From positions 221,238-285,237 of the forward strand of contig NW_019774959.1 in the NCBI RefSeq assembly GCF_001039355.2: DNA of 64,000 nt, written 5' to 3'. Positions 10,443 to 21,120 of this stretch are shown one piece after another. The notes under the pieces are model-generated. The model saw only the letters and a list, made by a program, of their open reading frames with translations. It did no database searches and was not told the origin of the DNA. The first letter of the stretch is position 1; each line of letters opens with the position of its first letter. A program made the translations under genes and the position numbers. This DNA is from Lingula anatina (Eukaryota > Brachiopoda > Lingulata > Lingulida > Lingulidae).

Positions 10443-10692
10443 TTAAACGTTGCACAGTATGAATTTTACTGACCAGATGACCTTATTGTTAAATATGTCT
10501 TATAAATTTTCTAGAATGGATATAGGATTGCTTAATTGGTCAGTTTATGGTGTGATGTCATTAAGGTTATAATTGGTTTGAGTTAAGGTCGGTGTACCTT
10601 CACCTGAGAATCTTGAAACATTTTGGTACAGTTGGGATAAGTGGTATGCACTTAGATAACAACTTGGAGGCATTGACCTATGTTTGCTTTAA

Positions 10693-11029
10693 AGGGATAA
10701 TAACTCTTTGTATGAGATCTATATTTCACAATAAAAACATTGTGAATAACTCATAGAAATGAAATATATTCTGTTTTACCACAAAAACAGCAATTATAGC
10801 TATTATTCTGATATTTGAGCTTGTCTTCAGACCACGTGACCTCCATTGATGGCTATACTCTGTTATAATCTCTTAAGAGATTTTAACAAAAAACCAAACT
10901 TTTTAGAAAAAAACCAGGGACTAACTTTGAATGTAAAAATGGATTCATTAACCATTAGTAAGTATGGGAAAATTATTGTTTACTCCAGGAAAATTCATTT
11001 TTTGGCCAAAACAAAGAGTTATTATCCCT
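10693..11029. mobile_element. MITE, 337 bp, TTAA target duplication, perfect 19-bp inverted ends, present in one haplotype
   Basis: The ends are AGGGATAATAACTCTTTGT and its exact reverse complement, flanked by TTAA at 10689-10692 and 11030-11033. The other haplotype has the empty site GCTTTAACTGG at about 3189. TTAA targeting is characteristic of piggyBac-type transposases, but the termini do not start with the usual CCC, so the superfamily is uncertain. The internal 88-codon frame (10846-11112) runs out of the element and looks accidental. Similar AAGGGNNATAACTC ends are, from memory, common in mollusc genomes. Confidence 0.85.
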
Positions 11030-12214
11030 TTAACTGGTACAAATTCATTATGGTTTCTTTAATACAAATTCATTTATTTGTAAAAAGCTCCTCCACCAAA
11101 CAAAAATTTTAGTCATTTTCCCCATTAATACCAGGGGTAATTATACAAGATCTTCTGTCAGACCTTGTGATCTTGCAGAGTGAATCTTAAATCTGCCAAA
11201 TCCAGAAAATGCTATGATTTTGGTAAAGAAATGAAAAAGACACTAAGTACTGTTCTTCAAGAAATTATTATTACAATCACTGTTAATGCAGTGTCATTTT
11301 CTGGCTAAAGGAAAAATATTAAAATATTTCAACAAACATGATTTTGCTAAGGTAATAGAGAAAGCATAACCATTTTTCAAAAAATCACCATCACTGTTAA
11401 TGAGGTGTCAGTTTTTAATCTGGCTAAAAGCATTTGGCTATTTGTAAGAAAAAAAGCTGAACCAGTAATAATAATAATAAAATTTAGAAATCTTAGAATA
11501 AGGCCAGTGTATTTTCCCTGGCACAGGTGGTAGTTTTAAGGTGAATGCTATCCTCAGCAGCTGGTATTACCTGCCTCACCTGGCAGGGACAACACTATAG
11601 AAGTACACTAATGTGAAAATTAGAGCCTTTTATCCCCTCGTGCTGAGATCTCAATCTTCTCACCCGGTGTAGTACGCACGCTCTCCATCACACACGTCAT
11701 GTGCACCTTACGGCATGTGCTTGACATTTTCTTAGCTCGTGGGGGATTTGCGCCGACTTTGTGGAGTGAGTGTTTGCGTGACGTGCTCTTTGCTCTTCCC
11801 CTTGTTGAAGAAGAGGTGGTGCCAAGTACGAGAGACGGCAGGGAGCTTGTCCAGGCTATACTCTCAGTTTGGAAGAGGTTCTGTGAGGGTTTTGATGGAT
11901 TTGGAGAGAAAGAGAGAGAGAGATTGTTATGGGGTTTTTGATGGAATTTGAGAAAGAAGGAGACAAAAACCTGCGTAGCACTTAGGTATTAAAAATTCCC
12001 ACATTTTGCTGAAAACTTGTCAGCCTACATACAGCTTCTCAAAATAAGTGTTCATGACCTGGAATTGCAGGGATTTTGAGAGAGAGAGAGAACTTCATAG
12101 TCTGTTGCTATCAGAAATGCCAACATTTTCCGGCCTTTTATCAAATCTAAGTCTCCATATATCCAGTTAAAATGACTCTGGTCATGGCCTGGTATTGAAC
12201 GGTGGTCACATTAA

Positions 12215-12725
12215 GGCTTCATTCACATGGAAAGTCTATTTTCTAAATTTTATTTTCTATTCGCGGTTTGTTTTGTGATCATGGTCTGTGCCCTGAATAT
12301 CCCACGGCGTGATTACTGGCATCGCGAGCCAGTTACTTATACAAAGCTGTAATTAATTCTCGGCTGTGCTCGGAGGAGATTCTGATACCTTGACGCATGC
12401 GCAGTAGTATCTCTAAGCTGTGGAGTTCATCGGTTTAGGTGTGACGACTCAAACATACAGACGCGAAATATGCACAAAATCGACAAACACATTTTTCAAA
12501 GCAATCGTGGTCGCCATTAACTTGCTAAATTCCTACTGCGCATGCGTAAAGGTATCAGAATCTCCTCAGAGCACAGCCGAGAGTTAATTACAGCTTTGTA
12601 TAAGTAACTGGCTCGCGCTGCCTGTAATTAGGCCGCAGGATATTCAGGGCACAGACCGTGATCACTAAACATACCGCGAATAGAAAATAGAATTTAGAAA
12701 ATAGACTTCCCATGTGAATGAAGCC
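12215..12725. mobile_element. Fold-back MITE, 511 bp, TAA target duplication (PIF/Harbinger-like), present in one haplotype
   Basis: TAA at 12212-12214 and 12726-12728 flanks the element; the other haplotype has the empty site CATTAAGGCCCTC near 4400. Two arms of about 193 bases (12215-12407 and 12533-12725) are inverted repeats of each other, starting GGCTTCATTCACATGG, with a central loop of about 125 bases. Each arm ends inward with a GCGCATGCG-type palindromic stretch. The 65-codon minus-strand frame at 12588-12785 is only the arm read through and not a gene. Confidence 0.88.
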
Positions 12726-13389
12726 TAAGGCCCTCTTCTTTAGTTGTTCTGTTTTGTAACCCCAGTCTTTAAACCACCCTTCCAACCTCTCCCCTCACCC
12801 TCCCCAACGGGCCTCTTTACCTATCAGGGTGGTTTGCCCCAAGACTCTCAGAATACATGACATTACCTATGAGCCAGGGAACATTATTTATCTAGCGTGG
12901 CTATTTATTTGTACGGAGAATGAGGGAAATTGTGCCTCAGAATATCAGGAAGCTTGTTACCTGGAGTTTGGGGTCACGCAATGTTTTCTCAGAACAGTAG
13001 TATATATAATTGGAAGTACATGGGTAGTGAATAAAATACGATCTTCCTGGAAATAGAAATATATATATAAATCAGCAGTTGTATATGTTGGGAGAAAAAA
13101 GAAAGAAAAGAATGGGGTGAGTGACCGGGAAAGTAGGGTGACTCTGACGATTGCTGGGAATTTTACTGGGAAATTCAGTGAAAAAGATATTTAAGAACAT
13201 TTTAAAGCAGTTGTTGGCATCTCTGTATTTTTAATTGGTGTTATAAACGCCCAACTGTACATGGATTAGGTGAATATATGTACTGAGACAGATTACCAAG
13301 GAAATGTTACCAGTGACAGAAAAAATTATACACACACACATATGCAGAGATGCATATATACATGCACATGCAGATGTGCATATACACAG

Positions 13390-13420
<31 letters not shown>

Positions 13421-15699
13421 TACATTTTTATTTGCCATAATCCACACACACCACAAAAGAAAAAAAATGCTTGCAAAAGTTTAACACCATAGTATCCAAG
13501 AACTCTGTGCAATTCCAGTATTGACTCCAGTTTTAGTACAGATAATGTCACTACTGGCAGATATAACGACCTCCCCCCCCCTCCCCCTCCCACACACAAC
13601 ACACACCCCAATTGCTTTCTCATAATTCAAAGCTACCGCGGGAGTAAACCCCATGCTACAACTGCCTAGAAACAAAGAAGCTAGTAGAGATGGGCCTATA
13701 GTATTATCAGTACCTTCCACATGAACTAGCAAGAAACCCTACTCCCCCCCAACCCCCAATATATTGGTTTTCCACAATCCAAAGCTACCACCAGAGCAAA
13801 ACCCATGCCACAACTGCCTAGAAACAAAGAAGCCAGCAGAGACAGGCCTATAGTATTACCAGTACCCTCCACATGTGCTACCATTCAGCATGGGCTCTCA
13901 GTTGTGAAACTCAATCTCACGGGGATGATGCTGACACTCCTTATAAGGAAGCTGCCTTCATTCAGTAGCTGTCTGTCAATCAGTTTGATTGGCAGCTGAG
14001 GAGGGGATTCCCCTGCCAGATGATCTCTGTGAGGCTGTTTCAGTGTTCTAGTTGGAGCCATCAGTCATTGTGAGTGATGGGAGAGAGGGGCAGGGTCTAT
14101 AGAGAACATGTGGCGAAGAGGTTTGTTGGGGATTTTTCTTTGTGGTGTTTGTAGCTCCTCTAGATGATGATCATGATGATGGCTTTGGAAGGCATCCAGA
14201 GTGACAGAGTTGAGGGTCTTAGTTCAGTTGAATGAATAAATTACTGTGTGTGTGTTTGGTTGTCTGTGTGTGTAAGAGAGAGAGAGAGAGAAAGAAAGCT
14301 GTTTATTATTGATAACTCGCCAGATGGAGCTTATTAAATTCATTTTGTGGCAATGAGGTTTCAGAAGATGGTTTTTATTATGATTCTAAGTCTTGCACCG
14401 CCTCCCTTATTTGTTCTTTTCAAAATTTGAGTCAAAGGAAACAAGAATAAGAATTGAAGAACATAGTATTCAGAGAAGGTGACTTCCTTTTATTTGTTCT
14501 TTTCAAAAACTTAGTATACGAAAAATAATTGAAAATAAAGAACATGGAATTCTGTTGGTAGAAGTCATTGACTCCAATAGAAAATCAGAAACAGTGCCTG
14601 GCAAGTAGAGGTGCTACAGTGCTGTGTACCCAGTGTTTATCAGTTATCATATCAAACCACAGAGTAATTGAGAAATAAAAAAATCTATCTGTGACACACT
14701 GGGAACTTGATTTCTGTGATCTGTTGGTATTTTTATTGTTGCATTTTTCTACTGGTATGTTTCATAAAACAAAAAGGTCGCTCCAAAAATGGGGGGGGGG
14801 GGGAAAGATGGAATAACCAAAACCAGCCTAATCAGGACATTGTACTTCTTAATTGGTTCAGAGGCCTATGTAAAAGGCATGTTGTTTTTTTAGGAGAGGG
14901 AAATTTTCAAATGACCCAATTTGGTCAGGAATCGTGTTTCAGTTTGAAAACTCATACAGCGTGTGTTGACAGCTGGGGAGGCAGTGAGTGCAGCTGCTGA
15001 GGGGTTTCTGTAAGGATCAAAATTGCTGAAGAAGGTTGAAGACCTAAGGTACTACTTGATACAGTTACAAGCTGACCCAGATGATTCAATTATAGACAAT
15101 GAGAGAGAGACAGAGAAAATTATATTAAATGTTTTGAAAAATATATATTAATTTTTTAATTACTAATCATTGCAATAATTTCTCACTAAATGTGCAACTC
15201 AGCATTTCACAAGTCAGATTTATTTTATTTTGATCCAAATTTGATAAAACTTTTTTATTATCTCATCGAGTGAAGCCATATTTTTTTCTACATTTTTTTC
15301 AGTACTTTTGCACTTGTAAAACTCTTTTCTCTATTTCCTGCCCAAGTTGCTGAGTGTGCATCATAAATCACCAAAGCCTCTTAAACTGACACTGTCTTAC
15401 ATAAAACAGATCAAGTGGAGCTTTTTTATGGTACACATTCATTAAATTTGAACAAAATGAAATAAGTTAATTTTGTTAAGTGGGGTTATTTTGAAATACT
15501 TGATATATTACAGTCCATGTCTGAAAATGAATTTGGCTTAAGGACACAAACTAAGGCGTTAATGAGTATCCCAGAACCTGTCAACTTCCTTGGCTTAAGT
15601 GACTAGGATTTCCATGAGAGTGCTTTTACACTGCTGCAGATAGGGTAGATATGACCATGTAACCTTGGTAATTAAGTTCTTAGCCAGGGAACCTGACTG

Positions 15700-15730
<31 letters not shown>

Positions 15731-17600
15731 GTGAAACCACAGCTAGGAAAATTATGTGAATTTTTTAACGATAGGGACAAAAAAGAGGAGTGTTCAGAAA
15801 TTGTGAGCAAGTACCGTATTTTGTACCTGCCATGTTGCCGAGGGAGCAGCAGGTTAATTATGGTAGTGTTTTAATGGGGGAGGATGAGGTGATGGTTACG
15901 TGAAGATGTGGCTCGAGACAGGTGGGAGTGCTCAACCTGTTGTAACATAAAGTATGCCAGAATGAGGGATGGGGGAGATGACTTTTATATGCACCTGTGG
16001 GGAACGTGGAGAATCTGGAGATTTTTTTGTATCTTTTTTTTTTCCGACTGAATTGTGAGTAAAAAAGGGTACATTTTGACAAGAAGAAAAATGTTTTTTG
16101 ACGTCAAACAACCAAGATCTTATTTTCTTTCAGAGATAAAATATTACTATGTGAAATGCATTAAAGCATTAATCATTTCAAATGAACAAAGGAGAAAAAA
16201 ACCAAAAGAACAAAATCTGCAGTTTATTTATGATTTATGCTGGATTTTTAGCTTCTAATAAAGGATCATTTATCATTTCAAAGGAAGAAAAACGCAGAAT
16301 GTAGGTTAAGGTGAAACAATTTTATGATTCAAATATGTTTGATTCCTTACACTTCAGACCTAATATGATGAATAGTACATGTCAAAATTACAAAGTTTGG
16401 CATAGAATGGTATTTTGTTCATTGTATAATGAAGCAATTTGCACTATAAACATCGGGGAAAATAAAAGGGAATCCTTTGTTAGCACCTGAAGAAGAAACA
16501 GCTTGTCTTTGTGTTATTTTTGCTGCTGGTAGCAATTCTGTCTGTTATCTTTCTCTACATGAGTGATTATTGAAGTCTGAGGTGAGATACCTGTTTGATG
16601 TACTAGTAAAGATTTACTCTGCTCAAAGTCACTTCTGCTGGTCTAAATTTTTAAACTTGGGCAAACTTAAGATGTATGTATGTTAATCATCTTGTCAGTT
16701 TTAATTGCCATGTGTCTACCTAATGTGAGGTCCAATCAGTGTAAAGAAAAACTCAATAGAGGAAAGAAATGAAAATGAAAAGATAAAGCAAAAATATTTC
16801 ACATTTACACAGTGAGGAAGGAGGTTGATAGCAAAAACAACCAGTTGAAGTATAATTTGGTCTAATTTGATTAGGGTTCATTATGTACTGGACATTTAAA
16901 GTAAACTGCCTTATTTCACAGATGACCAGTCTGACTTGGTGGAGTGTAAACAGGCCTCTTGTAATAAGTACTCTGTATCACAAGTAGGTCTGGCTCGGTC
17001 CAGTGTAAACAGGACTTCAGTTATAACCGCTGTGTATTGCAGGTGGTAAACTTGTGTTCACGATGTAAAGAGAAGTTGTTAACACAGCAACCCCGCTGTG
17101 TGTGGTATTTATGTTGAACAGGAGCTACTGAACTCTCTTTGTGTCCTTTTATCTCCGGGACAGTCAAGGTGATATGTGATAAACTGCGGCTTTTTGTTTA
17201 TTGATTTTGTCTGTAGGATGCGCAGGTGAAACTGCGTCAAACAGGAAAATGTTTGGTGGATAAAAGTGTACCTTTTTTTGAAATGACTAGAATGATCCAG
17301 AAAAATGAAAAACAAATTAGCCGAATACTTTAACTGAGACATTTGAGCCTGAAAAGGAGTTTTTGTTAAAAAAAAAATTAAGCTAGAAAAGGATTCAGAG
17401 AGCTTAAACTTCCTTCAAAACAGCTGATTAATAAACAAACTAATTGATTAATTAATCGTCACTAAAACTTACCAAATTCCTGATCTATCAAAAATGTGCT
17501 AAAATCCTACTATGACTCTTTGCATAATGGTGCTAACCGACAGACTGACAAATTGTTTACTAACAAGTAACCATTGACTTCTGGATCACCACCGGAATCT

Positions 17601-17749
17601 GGGCCCAGTATCTCAAAAGCATCGTGCATTGTGACCGTGCGCAAGCGTCTCAATTCCATAACTCGCACATACTTGCCCCATATAATACATTGTAGCCTCT
17701 ATGTGATATCGCTATTCGCAATATGCGATGCTTTTGAGATACGGGGCCC
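17601..17749. mobile_element. MITE, 149 bp, TIR GGGCCC(A)GTATCTCAAAAGC, copy 1
   Basis: Inverted ends: GGGCCCAGTATCTCAAAAGC at the left, and the right end read inward GGGCCCCGTATCTCAAAAGC. The interior contains GATATCGCTATTCGCAATAT. It lies inside a copy of the old repeat also seen uninterrupted on the minus strand at 2380-2475, so it is a nested insertion. The target duplication is not clear, and I do not assign a superfamily. Confidence 0.75.
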
Positions 17750-17998
17750 TGATCATGTTTCTGACCTATCCAGAAAATTTTATAAAAATCCAGCCATAAC
17801 TATTTGAGTGAGGCTGGTGACAAACAGAAAGACTGACAAAAAGAGGCATTGGTGAAAATAAAATGCAAACAAAGCTGGACACTTATCTTATGTGAAAGTT
17901 TTCATGGGAAAGTAAACTGTTTTAGTCTCATATATGAAGGCATAGCAATTTTAACAATTTTATGAAATGAACATGTCAATTTTACGTCTTGTGTTTGC

Positions 17999-18144
17999 CT
18001 TCGTATCTCAAAAGCATCGCGTATTGCGAATAGCGATATCACAAAGAGGCTACAATGTATTATATGGGGCGAGTATGGGCAAATGATGGAATCGAGACGC
18101 TTGCACACGGTCGCAATTTGCGATGCTTTCGAGATACGGGGCCC
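17999..18144. mobile_element. MITE copy 2, inverted relative to 17601-17749
   Basis: Same family as the element 250 bp upstream, in opposite orientation: it begins CGTATCTCAAAAGCATCGCG and ends TTTCGAGATACGGGGCCC. Internal order is reversed (TATTGCGAATAGCGATATC first). About 85-90% similar by eye. The outer GGGCCC at the left end is degraded. Confidence 0.75.
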
Positions 18145-18420
18145 AGCTGTCATTTGGATGGCCTCTGTTCTCAAAAGACAGCTTATTTTTTCAAAGATGG
18201 ATGAACTGCTTAGGAATATTTTTGGAAATGGCAGGTTGGGTACTTGATTCGCTTGGGTTGGACTCCCTGTAAATTGGTGACAAAATTACAGATTCAGATA
18301 TTGGACTCCCTGTATCCCAAATCCTGGGGAAACCACTGCCTGTCAAAATATTTCAGGTTATACTGCAGAACTTGACTGACCAGTGACCCATATTTATGCT
18401 TCTCTTTATTTTTTTTCCAG

Positions 18421-18622
18421 GTCTACGGGGATGTTCGTGTTCATGTACTCGCTGTTCTACTACTTCAAGCGCTCCAACATGTCAGGACTGTTGCAGACGG
18501 TGCAGTTCTTTGGTTACACCATTCTGGTCTGCTACGTGTTTTTCCTGATGTTGGGGACCGTCTCCTTCTTCGCAGCATTAAAATTTGTCCGGTATATCTA
18601 CGTCAACATCAAAATGGATTGA
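18421..18622 (+). CDS. TM9SF1: TM9SF1-like nonaspanin, last coding exon (E) with stop codon
   Basis: Completes a transmembrane-9 superfamily (nonaspanin) protein. The exon encodes [20 protein letters not shown], the helix pair [20 protein letters not shown], and ends [10 protein letters not shown] then TGA at 18620-18622. The final Lys-Met-Asp fits the KxD/E C-terminal motif described in TM9 proteins for COPI binding and Golgi retention. The Arg-Tyr-Ile-Tyr-Val-Asn-x-Lys-Met-Asp tail matches my memory of TM9SF1 rather than TM9SF2/3/4 (which end in VKID or VKVD types). Known TM9 proteins act in sorting and surface delivery of membrane proteins, and TM9SF1 has been linked to autophagy. About 252 of the roughly 600 residues lie in the window; the lumenal N-terminal domain lies upstream of it. 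Confidence 0.93.
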
Positions 18623-21120
18623 GGGATTTGTGGGGATTGGTGGTAAACTTTTTTTTATGTACAGCCCGCTTTGAGGTGGGAGCTGTGGGGATATACGTTT
18701 TAAAGCCTCATTTTGGACCAGGAACTGTAGACATATCTTTGTGAACAGACTGCTTTTACAATCTAACATACAACTTGAATGTGAGAGACTTAGATTTAGT
18801 TGAAATGCTTCATAATGTTCGTCGTCAAGCATTTCTGTGAAGTTATTTTCTTGAATAAGGACAGCAGTTATTGTACAAAAAATATCTGCTTTTAGTTGCG
18901 GGTTTTGTAATATAGCAGAGGTGTAAATAGTAAATATGCTATTGTTCATGATACTTGTAACCAGTGGGGAATTACAGGGGCCATGGTACTTGAAATCTTA
19001 GTAGGGCATACCTACAACCTCCTTTGTAACATTTCCCCTCTCCAGCCTCATATTCCAGGCCTTTTTTCCTAAAATTATGCCCTTCATCTTATTTGATCCA
19101 TTTGTTACCAGTTTATGCCCAGTGAGGACAGTTACTGCCCTACGAAGAAAGTTTATGCCCTTCGAAGAAAGTTTATGCCCTATGAGGAAAGTTTATGCCC
19201 TCTATTTCCCATTCCCTGGTGGATGATTTATGACTTATGTGGATAATAAATGCCCTCTAAAAGGTCACCTGTTGGGGTGAACAGAGGTTAAACACAATCA
19301 AATTTGTTCAAGGGATTTTATAGTATGGGTACTACCATATAACGCAACTGGTCCAAATGCTATGGAAATCTGTGTATATCTATGTAATTCACTAATCTTT
19401 GAATGGAAAGATGTATTTTTATGTAAATGGATAATTGTATATGATAAACTTTATAAACGGAAAGATAGGTAGCAGTATGCACCTGTGGTATCCAGAGCTT
19501 GGGTTGCACTATGAGTTGTCTGCTCTTGACTGTTCCACATTTTCAGTACTTTAGACAGGAAATTCTCTCTTTCCTGAAAGAATTTAAATGTTTAATACAA
19601 ATAACACAAGATACTGTATTGTCGCTGAGAGAGGATTTTAAATTTAGCTTTAAATGTAACTTATTATTTGATTTCAAAAATAGTTTGGTGATGTAGTGAA
19701 AATATTGTTTTGTGATTAGTGTAACAAAGTAATCATGTTGATATATGACTGGGGGCATTTTCAGAAAGCTTCACCTTCTCTTGATGTAGTGTTTAATTGT
19801 AAGATATTGTTACCGAGAACAATAACTCTGCATAAAGACACATTTTGACTAATGGTAGCCAGATTTTTTTTTTTTAAGCAAAGAACTTTAAACTGAATAT
19901 TGGTCTAAACTTTTAGCCAATAATTTTAGTCCAATATGACCCACAATCAGTGGTACTCCTTTTTAGTACAATATTATGCCTACTGATTGACAAGAAATAA
20001 AATGGCTATCATTTTAGACCAATAGTTAGTCTACTTTAGTGGACACTTGCAGCTTTCTTCTGAACTGAAATAAGTCAAAGTTTTTGCCCGAAGTTCTTTT
20101 GTGAAAACTGACCCAGATATTATTGCAATTAAGTTCTGAGTTTTGTTTATTAGTCCTGTTGGCAAACTACTTTGTTATATTACTAGTTTTTTTCTAGCAG
20201 CATTATTTATTCTCTGGTAGTTGTAGTAGCAGTAGTAAGGTAAAGTCTTTTTTTTTTTAAATCATCTACTGCTTGTAAAGTATTTCTCATTACTTTGTTC
20301 CTGCCCTATAACTTCAGTATTCATTGTATTGTGATGTCATTTAGGGTTGTTTCTGTATATGTTTGATAACCGTATCTAATAAGGATGTGACCTTTCTTAA
20401 TGTTATCAGTTATGAAATTGGACATTGGTCCCAAGCTTTTCAAGAAATTGTGACCAAATGACAAATTTATGTTTAACTTAGCAAAAAACTCTGATAGATC
20501 TTATAGAAATGATAGAGATATTGGATAAGTTTCCAAACTGTAGATTAGATATTTGTTTTTATTTATTGTTTATTCACCAATGGTCCAGAAAGCAGAGAAG
20601 GTTTGGAAAACAGTACAACTACATTTTGAACAAGTCTGGTTTGCAGTAAATTGTGACACTGGAAGTAAACTGGGTATTTTTCTCCATAGTTTTGATGTAA
20701 ATTTTAAATGCAACAGTTAAAATTAAAAAAAAAAAAAAGTTAAAGGATTTGGGGGACATTTCTATGTGGATTTATGGCAGAGGTCAAGTGAGATCTCGAA
20801 TATAGATGTCACTTAAAAAACTGAGTGAGATATTTTGGGTGAGGAGTACATTTAAAGATTGGACTTTGTGTGTGTGAGAGGTGGGGGGAGAGGTTAGACT
20901 CTCCACCCACCTCCATCAAATCCTGAATTGGACCCTGGGGCTCCCTAAATGTATCTTTAATGCTAAAGTGTAACTTCACTGTGGAAAACTGCCACTGTAG
21001 AACTGAGCACCAATTAAAATGTCTTTTTGTTTTATTATTTTATGTCTGACTTGTAAAGGAGGGATTCAACTGAATTTGTGGAACTGAAGAGAGAAGAATA
21101 AATATAAAGTTAAAGGTGAA
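18623..21120 (+). other. Putative TM9SF1 3'UTR and downstream flank
   Basis: Non-coding, AT-rich sequence after the stop. Possible polyadenylation signals AATAAA occur at 19245, 19996 and 21097; I cannot tell which is used, so the end is a guess. It contains the 20-bp tandem repeat at 19110-19203, a cluster of TTTTAG(N)CCAATA motifs at 19897-20023, and poly-A/T runs at 19866-19876 and 20725-20738. Confidence 0.45.
19110..19203 (+). repeat. 20-bp tandem repeat in the putative 3'UTR, about 4.7 units
   Basis: Unit AGTTTATGCCCTACGAAGAA, exactly 20 bases between successive AGTTTATGCC starts (19111, 19131 variant, 19151, 19171, 19191). The first units are more diverged, the last three nearly identical. 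A 20-base period is not a multiple of three, in keeping with non-coding sequence. Confidence 0.85.

Larger units (their letters stand above)
7474..15769. repeat. Allelic false duplication, block 1 copy 2
   Basis: Second haplotype of 497-7472. After 15769 the sequence is single-copy and continues to the last TM9SF1 exon, so this is the copy that is physically joined to the 3' end of the gene in the assembly. Copy-specific insertions: 8379-8703, 10228-10442, 10693-11029 and 12215-12725. Confidence 0.85.
9583..15769 (+). other. Long intron D-E, duplicated part (copy 2)
   Basis: Non-coding allele of 2301-7472. It holds three insertions missing from copy 1 (10228-10442, 10693-11029, 12215-12725), the same microsatellites with other lengths, a G run at about 14791-14802 and a T run near 15703-15730. 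No exon candidates seen. Confidence 0.8.
15770..18420 (+). other. Intron D-E, single-copy part
   Basis: This sequence appears once and leads to the last TM9SF1 exon. It is AT-rich. Features: imperfect tandem similarity around 16925-17000 (GTGTAAACAGG twice), two inverted MITE copies at 17601-17749 and 17999-18144, and the acceptor polypyrimidine tract TTTATTTTTTTTCCAG ending at 18420. No coding exon found. Confidence 0.75.

Noticed and set aside
497-15769. Genuine tandem duplication of TM9SF1 exons
   Set aside because: N at the exact junction, incompatible exon phases, silent-only coding differences and two further N-centred duplications in the same window favour an assembly artefact.
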